DNA from: Streptomyces curacoi
GTDB lineage: Bacteria; Actinomycetota; Actinomycetes; Streptomycetales; Streptomycetaceae
Direction of reading: 5' to 3'
Assembly: GCF_001513975.1 (NCBI RefSeq)
Contig: NZ_KQ947985.1
Location: 812,266-876,265 of the forward strand
Length of the DNA stretch: 64,000 nt
Shown: positions 1 through 8,232 of the stretch, in pieces
Position numbering within the stretch: the first letter of the stretch is position 1
Layout: each line of letters starts with the position of its first letter
Notes under the pieces: generated by a model
Told to the model about the DNA's origin: nothing
The model's database searches: none
Seen by the model: only the letters and a program-made list of their open reading frames with translations
Program-made: the position numbers and the translations under genes

Positions 1-164
1 TGTTCGCCCTGTTCGGTGGTGGGCTGCTGGCATGGACCACGGTCCGCGTACGGCAGCGCCAACCCGTCGCTCACAGTGTGAGCCCCGTCGCATCTGCGAC
101 GCTCGCCGGCCTTGTCTCGGTGATCGCGCTGATCATCGGAATCTGGTGCTTCACCCGCCTCTGA
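1..164 (+). CDS. C-terminal fragment of a small membrane protein
   Basis: The reading frame is open from the left edge (codons from position 3) to TGA at 162-164. It encodes about 53 residues with two hydrophobic stretches (FALFGGGLLAW and LAGLVSVIALIIGIW) separated by a basic, polar loop containing VRVRQRQP. It ends IWCFTRL, so this is the last two membrane segments of an integral membrane protein whose start lies outside the window. No family can be assigned from so little. It is co-directional with topA, about 250 bp upstream. Confidence 0.5.
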   Translation, partial: FALFGGGLLAWTTVRVRQRQPVAHSVSPVASATLAGLVSVIALIIGIWCFTRL

Positions 165-249
165 GAACGGCCCGCGAGCTGCGAGGCCGATAATTGGGAG
201 GACGCCTTCCGGAAAGGCTCGAAAAGGACGGTGGGCACTCCGGGCGGCA

Positions 250-275
250 GGAATGACGGAAGTCGGGTTACCGTT
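250..275 (+). promoter_or_regulatory. candidate sigma-R-type promoter upstream of topA
   Basis: GGAAT (250-254) is followed by exactly 18 nt and then GTT (273-275). This is the GGAAT-N18-GTT arrangement known for the Streptomyces thiol-oxidative-stress sigma factor SigR. It lies 136 bp upstream of the chosen topA start. A TTGACA (303-308) and TACCGT (322-327) are also present but only 13 nt apart, too close for a normal sigma-70 pair. The match is seen in the sequence; function is inferred. Confidence 0.35.
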
Positions 276-410
276 CGAGTGGCCGTTGCGGGCTTTTCCC
301 GTTTGACAACGGGGCGGGATGTACCGTCACACTCCGCAGCGTCACCACCCACCCGACCCCGGGACGTAGGCCTGGGGAGGCCCCAGCGTCGACCGGAGAG
401 AAGAGCGAAG

Positions 411-3233
411 TTGTCCCCGACCAGCGAGACCGCACAGGGCGGCCGCCGACTCGTCATCGTCGAGTCGCCTGCCAAGGCGAAGACGATCAAGGGCTACCTG
501 GGCCCCGGCTACGTAGTCGAAGCGAGCGTCGGGCACATCCGCGACCTCCCCAACGGCGCCGCGGAGGTGCCCGAGAAGTACACCGGCGAGGTCCGCCGCC
601 TCGGCGTGGACGTCGAGCACGACTTCGAGCCGATCTATGTCGTCAACGCCGACAAGAAGGCCCAGGTCAAGAAGCTCAAGGACCTGCTGAAGGAGTCCGA
701 CGAGCTCTACCTCGCCACCGATGAGGACCGCGAGGGCGAGGCCATCGCCTGGCACCTCCAGGAGGTCCTCAAGCCCAAGGTCCCGGTCAAGCGGATGGTC
801 TTCCACGAGATCACCAAGGCCGCGATCCAGGCCGCCGTGGCCAACCCGCGCCAGCTCAACCAGAAGCTCGTCGACGCCCAGGAGACCCGCCGCATCCTCG
901 ACCGCCTCTACGGCTACGAGGTCTCGCCGGTCCTGTGGAAGAAGGTCATGCCGCGCCTGTCGGCCGGCCGTGTCCAGTCCGTCGCCACCCGACTCGTCGT
1001 GGAGCGGGAACGCGAGCGCATCGCGTTTCGTTCTGCTGAGTACTGGGACCTGACGGGCACCTTCGCGACCGGCCGCGCGGGGGATCCGTCGGACCCGTCG
1101 TCGCTGGTCGCCCGCCTGCAGACCGTCGACGGCAGGCGAGTCGCGCAGGGCCGCGACTTCGACTCCCTGGGACAACTCAAGAGCGCGAACACCCTCCACC
1201 TCGACGAGGCGAACGCCCGCGCCCTCGCCGCCGCCCTGGAGAACACCCGCTTCTCGGTGCGGTCCGTCGAGTCCAAGCCGTACCGCCGCTCGCCGTACGC
1301 CCCGTTCCGTACGACGACGCTGCAGCAGGAGGCGAGCCGCAAGCTCGGCTTCGGCGCGAAGGCCACGATGCAGATCGCGCAGAAGCTGTACGAGAACGGC
1401 TACATCACGTACATGCGTACCGACTCCACGACGCTGAGCGACACCGCCATCGCCGCGGCTCGTGCCCAGGTCACGCATCTGTACGGCGCCGACTACCTGC
1501 CGCCCCAGCCGCGTACGTACGCCGGGAAGGTCAAGAACGCGCAGGAGGCCCACGAGGCGATCCGCCCCTCCGGCGACCGCTTCCGCACGCCTGCCGAGAC
1601 CGGGCTGACCGGCGACCAGTTCAAGCTCTACGAGCTGATCTGGAAGCGGACCGTCGCCTCCCAGATGAAGGACGCGACCGGCAACAGCGTGACCGTGAAG
1701 ATCGGCGGCGCCGCCGCCGACGGCCGGGACGTCGAGTTCAGCGCGTCCGGCAAGACGATCACCTTCCACGGCTTCCTGAAGGCCTACGTCGAAGGCGCCG
1801 ACGACCCGAACGCCGAGCTGGACGACCGCGAGCGTCGCCTGCCGCAGGTCAACGAGGGCGACGCGCTGAGCGCCGAGGAGATCACGGTCGACGGGCACGC
1901 CACCAAGCCCCCGGCCCGCTACACCGAGGCCTCGCTGGTCAAGGAGCTGGAAGAGCGCGAGATCGGCCGCCCGTCGACGTACGCGTCGATCATCGGCACG
2001 ATCCTCGACCGCGGCTACGTCTTCAAGAAGGGCACGGCCCTGGTGCCGTCCTTCCTGTCCTTCGCCGTGGTCAACCTCCTGGAGAAGCACTTCGGGCGGC
2101 TCGTCGACTACGACTTCACCGCCAAGATGGAGGACGACCTCGACCGCATCGCCCGCGGCGAGGCGCAGGCCGTGCCGTGGCTGAAGCGGTTCTACTTCGG
2201 CGAGGGCACCAGCAACGGCGACGCGGCCGACGCCGGCAACGGCGACGGGGACCACCTCGGCGGCCTCAAGGAGCTGGTGACCGACCTGGGCGCGATCGAC
2301 GCACGCGAGGTGTCGTCGTTCCCGGTGGGCAACGACATCGTGCTGCGGGTCGGCCGCTACGGCCCGTACATCGAGCGCGGCGAGAAGGACACCGAGCAGC
2401 ACCAGCGCGCCGACATCCCGGACGACCTCGCCCCCGACGAGCTGTCCGTCGAGCTGGCCGAGGAACTGCTGGCCAAGCCCAGCGGTGACTTCGAGCTGGG
2501 CACCGACCCGGCCACCGGTCACACGATCGTCGCCAAGGACGGCCGCTACGGCCCGTACGTCACCGAGGTGCTCCCCGAGGGCACCCCGAAGACCGGCAAG
2601 AACGCCGTCAAGCCGCGTACGGCCTCGCTGTTCAAGTCGATGTCGCTCGACACGGTGACGCTGGACGACGCGCTCAAGCTGATGTCGCTGCCGCGTGTCG
2701 TCGGCACCGACGCCGAGGGCCAGGAGATCACCGCGCAGAACGGCCGCTACGGGCCGTATCTGAAGAAGGGCACGGACTCGCGTTCCCTGCAGTCCGAGGA
2801 GCAGCTCTTCACGATCACCCTCGAAGAGGCACTGGCGATCTACGCCCAGCCCAAGCAGCGGGGCCGCGCCGCCGCCAAGCCGCCGCTGAAGGAGCTGGGC
2901 GCGGACCCGGTCAGCGGCCAGCCGGTCGTCGTCAAGGACGGTCGCTTCGGGCCGTACGTCACGGACGGGGAGACCAACGCGACGCTGCGCTCCGGCGACA
3001 GCGTCGAGACGATCACCCCGGAGCGGGGCTTCGAGCTGCTCGCCGAGAAGCGTGCGAAGGCGCCCGCCAAGAAGACGGCGAAGAAGGCCGCCGCGAAGAA
3101 GACGACCGCCAAGAAGGCCGCCCCGGCCAAGAAGACGGCCGCCAAGAAGACCGCGGCGAAGAAGACGACGACGGCTGCGAAGAAGACGACCACGAAGCGG
3201 GCGGCGGCCTCGAAGTCGTCGGCGGAGGACTGA
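411..3233 (+). CDS. topA: DNA topoisomerase I (type IA)
   Basis: Relaxes negatively supercoiled DNA via a transient 5'-phosphotyrosine link. The frame is open from 231, but TTG 411 is chosen because GGAGAG (395-400) lies 10 nt upstream and family similarity starts at SPTSETAQGG, giving 940 residues. The TOPRIM domain begins RLVIVESPAKAKTIKGYLG near residue 16 and has the acidic DED triplet at about 104-106 (DEDREGE). The catalytic Tyr is about residue 334 in YITYMRTDS. GRPSTYASII follows in the core. The C-terminal third carries repeated topo-C motifs (GRYGPY or GRFGPY, at least four) in place of Zn fingers. A Lys/Ala tail of about 60 residues ends the protein, as in actinobacterial TopA, and is thought to aid processivity. 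It is the only type I topoisomerase in the window. Confidence 0.97.
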   Translation: MSPTSETAQGGRRLVIVESPAKAKTIKGYLGPGYVVEASVGHIRDLPNGAAEVPEKYTGEVRRLGVDVEHDFEPIYVVNADKKAQVKKLKDLLKESDELYLATDEDREGEAIAWHLQEVLKPKVPVKRMVFHEITKAAIQAAVANPRQLNQKLVDAQETRRILDRLYGYEVSPVLWKKVMPRLSAGRVQSVATRLVVERERERIAFRSAEYWDLTGTFATGRAGDPSDPSSLVARLQTVDGRRVAQGRDFDSLGQLKSANTLHLDEANARALAAALENTRFSVRSVESKPYRRSPYAPFRTTTLQQEASRKLGFGAKATMQIAQKLYENGYITYMRTDSTTLSDTAIAAARAQVTHLYGADYLPPQPRTYAGKVKNAQEAHEAIRPSGDRFRTPAETGLTGDQFKLYELIWKRTVASQMKDATGNSVTVKIGGAAADGRDVEFSASGKTITFHGFLKAYVEGADDPNAELDDRERRLPQVNEGDALSAEEITVDGHATKPPARYTEASLVKELEEREIGRPSTYASIIGTILDRGYVFKKGTALVPSFLSFAVVNLLEKHFGRLVDYDFTAKMEDDLDRIARGEAQAVPWLKRFYFGEGTSNGDAADAGNGDGDHLGGLKELVTDLGAIDAREVSSFPVGNDIVLRVGRYGPYIERGEKDTEQHQRADIPDDLAPDELSVELAEELLAKPSGDFELGTDPATGHTIVAKDGRYGPYVTEVLPEGTPKTGKNAVKPRTASLFKSMSLDTVTLDDALKLMSLPRVVGTDAEGQEITAQNGRYGPYLKKGTDSRSLQSEEQLFTITLEEALAIYAQPKQRGRAAAKPPLKELGADPVSGQPVVVKDGRFGPYVTDGETNATLRSGDSVETITPERGFELLAEKRAKAPAKKTAKKAAAKKTTAKKAAPAKKTAAKKTAAKKTTTAAKKTTTKRAAASKSSAED

Positions 3234-3443
3234 ACCGCCCCCTCCGCGCCGCCCGACGGGCCTCTGTGAAGGCCAAGAGGGCTCTCGCAGGGGCCGGTTG
3301 ACGGCCGGTCGACGGCCGGTCGACGGTCCGGCTCTTCACCACCGGTTCGCAAAACGAACGCCTCGGCATCAGTTTGGTGTCGGGGCGGGCGTTCGTTCGG
3401 ACGGGCGCGCCGGGCTGTCAGTGCGTCCCGATAGGCTGAAAGC
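3234..3443. other. topA-tmk intergenic region with inverted repeats
   Basis: Just after topA are short GTCGAC-rich repeats (about 3296-3332, GACGGCCGGTC repeated). Next comes an exact 10-bp inverted repeat, AACGAACGCC at 3353-3362 and GGCGTTCGTT at 3388-3397, with a 25-nt loop. It could be a factor-independent terminator (no T tract is visible) or a regulatory hairpin ahead of the leaderless promoter of the next gene. Confidence 0.35.
3432..3437 (+). promoter_or_regulatory. -10 element TAGGCT of a probable leaderless promoter for tmk
   Basis: TAGGCT is followed by 6 nt (GAAAGC) and then ATG 3444. No Shine-Dalgarno fits in that space, so transcription probably starts at or next to the A of the start codon. 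Confidence 0.45.
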
Positions 3444-6400
3444 ATGACGCGAGCCGAGCAGCCAACGGCCCCCAACACCGCACCGGACGACGCCCTCGCG
3501 GTGGACTCCCGCGAGCGCGCCGTCCGCGCCCTGCTGCGCCGACCGCAGCTCAGGCGCTTGTGGAGCGCGCAGTTGGTGGGAGGTGTCGGTGACATCCTCG
3601 CGCTCCTGGTGCTGGTGCTGCTGGCCCTTCAGGCGGCGATCGCCGAGGGGTCCTTCGGCGGCGGCTACCGGGGCGTGGCGTTCGCAGTGGCGACCGTCTT
3701 CGGGGTGCGCATCCTGGCGACGCTGCTCTTCGGTGCCGTACTCCTCGGCCCCCTGACGTCGCTCACTGCCCAGGAGGGTCCGCTCGACCGGCGCTGGACC
3801 ATGGTCGGCGCGGACGGCCTGCGGGCCGCCCTGCTGATCGTCGCGCCGCTGTGGATCGACTGGACGCCGGACAACGCACTGGCCGTCCTCCTGGTCACCG
3901 TCTTCGTGACCGGCGTCGCCGAGCGTTTCTGGACGGTGTGCCGGGAGAGCGCGGCCCCCGCCCTGCTGCCGCCTCCGCCCCCGGAGGGCGCGACGGTACG
4001 ACCGCTGCCGGACCACATGGACGCCCTGCGCCGTCTGTCGCTGCGTACGGGCTTCGTCGCGATCCCCCTGGCCGCCGCCGCACTCGTCGTCGCGGCGCTG
4101 CTGAACAACCTGCTCGGTGCCGGACTCGACTGGTTCGGCCAGCACCAGGCGGCCCTCGCGTCGTATGTCGCGGCCGGCCTGTTCGCCGCGTCCCTGTCCG
4201 TGCTGACCTTCCTGGAACTGCCCGGCACACGCACCCCCCGCGCGCGGTCGCCGCTTGAGGGGCTGCGTCGGCCCAAGACCGGCACGGGCGTCGACAAGGG
4301 CCGTACCGGCGCGATCCCGCTGCTGGTGACGGCGTGCGCGGCCGTCGCCGGGGCGGTGTCCGCCGGGGTCGCGGTGGCCGTGCTGCACGCCAAGGACCTG
4401 GGCGGCGGGCCGGTGCTGTACGGCCTGCTGGTGCTCGCGCTGACCGGCGGCGTGGTCGTCGGCATCCGTACGGCTCCCTCCGTGCTGCCCGCCCTGTCGC
4501 GGCGCCGGCTGCTGGCGCTGGCGATCGCCTTCACCGGCATCGCGCTGCTGGCCGCGGGACTCGTCCCGGACGTCACCACCGTGCTGCTGATCGTCGCGCT
4601 GTCCGGGATCGGCGCGGGCGTGGCCGCCAACACCGGGCACACGCTGCTCGACCAGGAGGCCGAGGAGTTCCGGCGGCCCCGGACCACGGAGCATCTGCAC
4701 GCGGTCGCCCGGGTCTGTGTCGCGCTCGGCGCGGTGCTCGCGCCGCTCGTTGCCGCGCTCATCGGGCCGCACCGGCTGGAGAGCGGCAAGTTCGTCTTCG
4801 CGCACGGCGGTGCCGCGTTCACGCTGATGCTGGTCGGCGCGCTGCTGCTGCCCCTGGCCGCGCTGGTGCTGGCCAAGGCCGACGACCGTTCCGGTGTGCC
4901 GCTGCGGCAGGACCTGAAGGACGCGCTGCTCGGTGGGGACGACCCGGAGCAGGTGCCCGCGACGTCCGGCTTCTTCATCGCCCTGGAGGGCGGCGACGGC
5001 GCCGGGAAGTCCACCCAGGCCGAGGCGCTCGCCGAGTGGATCAGGAACAAGGGCCACGAGGTCGTCGTCACGCGCGAGCCCGGGGCGACGCCGGTCGGCA
5101 AGCGGCTGCGGTCGATCCTGCTGGACGTGTCGAGCGCCGGACTGTCGCACCGCGCGGAGGCGCTGCTGTACGCGGCGGACCGCGCCGAGCACGTCGACAC
5201 GGTGGTCCGGCCCGCGCTGGAGCGCGGCGCGGTCGTGATCTCGGACCGCTACATCGACTCCTCGGTCGCCTACCAGGGCGCCGGCCGTGACCTGTCCCCG
5301 ACGGAGATCGCCCGGATCAACCGCTGGGCGACCCACGGCCTCGCGCCGCATCTGACGGTGCTGCTGGACGTCGCGCCGGAGGTCGCTCGCGAGCGGTTCA
5401 CCGAGGCTCCGGACCGGCTGGAGTCGGAGCCGGCCGAGTTCCACGCGCGCGTGCGGTCCGGTTTCTTGACCCTGGCCGCGGCCGACCCCGGCCGGTACCT
5501 GGTGGTGGACGCGGGCCAGGAGCCCGAGGCGGTGACGACCGTCATCCGGCACCGGCTCGACCAGATGCTGCCGCTGTCCGAGGCGGAGATCCAGGCGCAG
5601 GAGGAAGCGCGCCGCAAGGCCGAGGAGGAGGCCCGCCGCAAGGCCGAGGAAGAGGCCGCCCGCAAAGCCGAGGAGGAGCGCCTGGAGCGTGAGCGCCAGG
5701 AGCAGCTCGCCCGGCTGCGCGCCGAGGAGGAGGAGCGCAAGCGGCGCGAGCTGGAGGAGGCACAGCGCCGCGAGGCCGAACGGCAGGCGGAGGAGGCCCG
5801 GCAGCGGGCCGAGGAAGCGCGTCGGCGGGCCGAGGAGGAGCGCCAGCGGCTCCTCGCCGAGGAGAAGGCCCGCGCCGAGGAAGAGGCGCGCCGCAAGGCC
5901 GAGGAGGAACGGCGCCGCAAGCAGGCCGAGGAGGAGGCGCGGCTGCGGGCCGAGGCCGAAGCACTCCGCCTGGAGAAGCAGCGCAAGGCGGAGGAGGCTC
6001 TGCTGCGGGCCGAGGAAGCCCGCCGGCTGGCCGAGCAGGCGGCGGCTCAGGCACAGGCGGGGCCGAGGCCGGCGGGGCCCGGGGCGGGGGTCGCCGCGGG
6101 AGACGCGGCGACTGTGCCCACACCGGTGGTGACGCCGGGGAAGGCGCCGGACGGGGCGTCGGACGAGACGACCGTGCTGCGGCCGGTGCGGGACGAGGAG
6201 CGGGGCGGTGAGCGATCCGCCGCCGACCGTGCTCCCCGGGAGTCCGACTCCGAGGTGACGACGAAGCTGCCGCAGCCGCCGGTTCCTCCGGGGGCGGACG
6301 AGACGTCGGTGCTTCCGCCGGTGGTGCCCGGTGCCGCGGACGAGACGTCGGTGCTTCCCCCGGTGGTGCCCGGTGCCGCGGACGAGACGTCGGTGCTTCC

Positions 6401-6719
6401 CCCGGTGGTGCCCGGTGCGGCCGACGAGACGACAGTGCTTCCGCCGGTTCCGCCGGGGGCCGCGGACGAGACGGCTGTGCTGCCTCCCGTGTCGGGGGAG
6501 CCCGCGGATCGCGTTCCGCCGGGGCTCTTCCGGAACGACGAACGCACTCGTGAGATGCCTCAGGTCGACGAGACGGGTGCGCCTCGGCAAAGGGCTCGCT
6601 CCGACTGGGCCGAGGAGACGCCGCTGGACGATCTGCCGACGTTGGCGGACGAACTGCTGGGGCCGCACGAGGACGAGTACGACGACGAGGGCGGCCGGGG
6701 ACGGGGCCGGCGGCGCTGA
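3444..6719 (+). CDS. tmk: MFS-like membrane domain fused to thymidylate kinase with coiled coil and acidic repeat tail
   Basis: Makes dTDP from dTMP for DNA synthesis. It is 1091 residues against about 210 for ordinary Tmk. Residues about 25-490 hold some twelve hydrophobic segments resembling an MFS permease. Residues about 509-712 are a complete Tmk: P-loop EGGDGAGKST, the EPG and DRYIDSSVAYQG motifs, and a C-terminal helix. Residues about 715-875 are a highly charged coiled coil dominated by AEEEARRKAEEE-type heptads. Residues 951-1016 are tandem 14-residue repeats of the form ADETSVLPPVVPGA, encoded by 42-bp DNA repeats at 6294-6490. The fusion is typical of streptomycetes; the transporter substrate is unknown. 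The Thr-rich DETTVL motifs resemble sites bound by FHA domains once phosphorylated (inference). It lies between topA and holB, i.e. in a DNA replication context. Confidence 0.93.
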   Translation: MTRAEQPTAPNTAPDDALAVDSRERAVRALLRRPQLRRLWSAQLVGGVGDILALLVLVLLALQAAIAEGSFGGGYRGVAFAVATVFGVRILATLLFGAVLLGPLTSLTAQEGPLDRRWTMVGADGLRAALLIVAPLWIDWTPDNALAVLLVTVFVTGVAERFWTVCRESAAPALLPPPPPEGATVRPLPDHMDALRRLSLRTGFVAIPLAAAALVVAALLNNLLGAGLDWFGQHQAALASYVAAGLFAASLSVLTFLELPGTRTPRARSPLEGLRRPKTGTGVDKGRTGAIPLLVTACAAVAGAVSAGVAVAVLHAKDLGGGPVLYGLLVLALTGGVVVGIRTAPSVLPALSRRRLLALAIAFTGIALLAAGLVPDVTTVLLIVALSGIGAGVAANTGHTLLDQEAEEFRRPRTTEHLHAVARVCVALGAVLAPLVAALIGPHRLESGKFVFAHGGAAFTLMLVGALLLPLAALVLAKADDRSGVPLRQDLKDALLGGDDPEQVPATSGFFIALEGGDGAGKSTQAEALAEWIRNKGHEVVVTREPGATPVGKRLRSILLDVSSAGLSHRAEALLYAADRAEHVDTVVRPALERGAVVISDRYIDSSVAYQGAGRDLSPTEIARINRWATHGLAPHLTVLLDVAPEVARERFTEAPDRLESEPAEFHARVRSGFLTLAAADPGRYLVVDAGQEPEAVTTVIRHRLDQMLPLSEAEIQAQEEARRKAEEEARRKAEEEAARKAEEERLERERQEQLARLRAEEEERKRRELEEAQRREAERQAEEARQRAEEARRRAEEERQRLLAEEKARAEEEARRKAEEERRRKQAEEEARLRAEAEALRLEKQRKAEEALLRAEEARRLAEQAAAQAQAGPRPAGPGAGVAAGDAATVPTPVVTPGKAPDGASDETTVLRPVRDEERGGERSAADRAPRESDSEVTTKLPQPPVPPGADETSVLPPVVPGAADETSVLPPVVPGAADETSVLPPVVPGAADETTVLPPVPPGAADETAVLPPVSGEPADRVPPGLFRNDERTREMPQVDETGAPRQRARSDWAEETPLDDLPTLADELLGPHEDEYDDEGGRGRGRRR

Positions 6720-6878
6720 GCGGTGCCTCTTGGTCACACGCTTGGTCTGCCGCTTGGTTCCGCTGGGTCTGACCGCCCAGCGGTCGGCCGCGGAGCTGCC
6801 GGGCAGCGGTGCCGGGCCTGTTGTCAGTGGGCCCCCGCACAATGGATCCCGCACCGCGAAATGTGAGCGAAGGGCGGC

Positions 6879-8090
6879 GTGACCGTGACCGTATGGGACG
6901 ACCTGGTCGGCCAGGAGAAGGTGAGTGAGCAGCTGGCCGCTGCCGCTCGGGACGCCGATGCCCTCGTCACCGCAGTCGCCGCCGACGCGCCGCTGCCCGA
7001 GGCGTCGAAGATGACGCATGCCTGGTTGTTCACGGGGCCGCCAGGAGCGGGCCGGAATCAGGCGGCGCGGGCCTTCGCCGCCGCCCTGCAGTGCGTCAGC
7101 CCCGATCGGGCTCTCGGCGGAGTCCCCGGCTGCGGTTTCTGCGACGGATGCCATACGGCGCTCGTCGGCACGCACGCCGATGTCACCACCGTCGCCGCCG
7201 TCGGCACCCAGATCCTCGCCGACGACATGCGCGACACCGTCCGCAAGTCGTTCACCTCACCGGCCATCGGACGCTGGCAGATCATCCTCGTCGAGGACGC
7301 CGAGCGGCTGAACGAGAAGTCGGCCAACGCCGTCCTCAAGGCGGTCGAGGAGCCGGCCCCGCGGACGGTCTGGCTGCTGTGCGCCCCCTCCATCGAGGAC
7401 GTCCTGCCCACCATCCGCTCCCGCTGCCGCCACCTGAACCTGCGCACCCCCTCGGTCGAGGCCGTCGCCGACATGCTCGTCCGGCGGGAGGGCATCGAGC
7501 CCGACGCCGCCGCCGCGGCGGCCCGCGCCACGCAGGGGCACGTCGACCGGGCCCGCCGCCTGGCCACCGACCCGGCCGCCCGTGAGCGCCGGGCCGCCGT
7601 CCTCAAGCTGCCCCTGCGCCTCGGCGAGATCGGCGGCTGCCTCAAGGCCGCCCAGGAACTCGTCGACGCCGCCGCCGAGGACGCCAAGCAGCTCGCCGAG
7701 GAGATGGACGGCAAGGAGACCGAGGAGCTGAAGGCGGCGCTGGGCGCGGCTCAGGGCGGCCGGATGCCGCGCGGCACGGCGGGCGTGATGAAGGACCTGG
7801 AGGACAAGCAGAAGCGGCGCCGTACCCGGACGCAGCGCGACAGCCTCGACCTCGCCCTGACCGACCTGACCGCCTTCTACCGTGACGTCCTCGCCCTCCA
7901 GCTCGGCTCCCGCGTCGCCCTCGCCAACACCGACGCCGAGGACGCCCTGGAGCGCCTGGCCCGCGACAGTTCCCCGGAGTCCACGCTGCGCCGCATCGAG
8001 GCGATCGCCGCCTGCCGCGACGCCCTCGACCGCAATGTGGCGCCGCTGCTGGCGGTGGAGGCGATGACCATGGCACTCAGGGCGGGCTGA
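6879..8090 (+). CDS. holB: DNA polymerase III delta' subunit (clamp-loader subunit)
   Basis: Clamp-loader AAA+ subunit that helps load the beta clamp. The N-terminus reads VWDDLVGQEKV, standard for the family. The P-loop is degenerate (GPPGAGRNQAARAFA), with Arg-Asn where Lys-Ser/Thr should be, as expected for a delta' that does not hydrolyse ATP. A Zn module (GCGFCDGC) follows, then the sensor region and the SRC motif (IRSRCRHL) with the Arg finger. The C-terminal third, helical with an E/K-rich stretch, fits clamp-loader collar domains. There are two possible GTG starts, 6879 and 6885. AGGG at 6871-6874 is 4 nt from the first and 10 nt from the second, so 6885 (MTVWDDLVGQ) may be the true start. 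Length is 401-403 residues. Confidence 0.93.
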   Translation: MTVTVWDDLVGQEKVSEQLAAAARDADALVTAVAADAPLPEASKMTHAWLFTGPPGAGRNQAARAFAAALQCVSPDRALGGVPGCGFCDGCHTALVGTHADVTTVAAVGTQILADDMRDTVRKSFTSPAIGRWQIILVEDAERLNEKSANAVLKAVEEPAPRTVWLLCAPSIEDVLPTIRSRCRHLNLRTPSVEAVADMLVRREGIEPDAAAAAARATQGHVDRARRLATDPAARERRAAVLKLPLRLGEIGGCLKAAQELVDAAAEDAKQLAEEMDGKETEELKAALGAAQGGRMPRGTAGVMKDLEDKQKRRRTRTQRDSLDLALTDLTAFYRDVLALQLGSRVALANTDAEDALERLARDSSPESTLRRIEAIAACRDALDRNVAPLLAVEAMTMALRAG

Positions 8091-8152
8091 ACACCGGAGT
8101 CCACGCAGTCCCCTCCCGCCCCTCCCTCCTCCCCCCCCCGCAAGTGATCAAC

Positions 8153-8169
8153 GGAGGTTGACCATGTAA
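8153..8169 (+). other. start-stop element: Shine-Dalgarno followed by ATG-TAA
   Basis: GGAGG (8153-8157) is followed 6 nt later by ATG (8164-8166) and at once by TAA (8167-8169). This is a well-formed ribosome-binding site whose only codon is the start. It lies 64 nt upstream of the next gene's ATG, behind a run of nine C (8131-8139). It may be the remnant of an older start, a start-stop stalling element, or chance. Confidence 0.4.
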
Positions 8170-8220
8170 CTCGTACGAGCCGTGGTGTGCACGCACGGCA
8201 TCCGAGCCGCTGCGCAGAGT

Positions 8221-8226
8221 TACGCT
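8221..8226 (+). promoter_or_regulatory. -10 element TACGCT of a probable leaderless promoter
   Basis: TACGCT followed by CGCCTG (6 nt) and ATG 8233. No ribosome-binding site precedes this ATG, so a leaderless mRNA is the simplest reading. Confidence 0.45.
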
Positions 8227-8232
8227 CGCCTG

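Noticed and set aside
303..327. sigma-70-type promoter TTGACA/TACCGT for topA
   Set aside because: Spacer is only 13 nt; not credible as a pair.
3369..7175. 1268-residue open frame antisense to tmk
   Set aside because: Composition (Arg/Gly/Gln/Leu-rich, no domain) is the usual shadow of a high-GC gene; the plus-strand tmk fusion has clear motifs.
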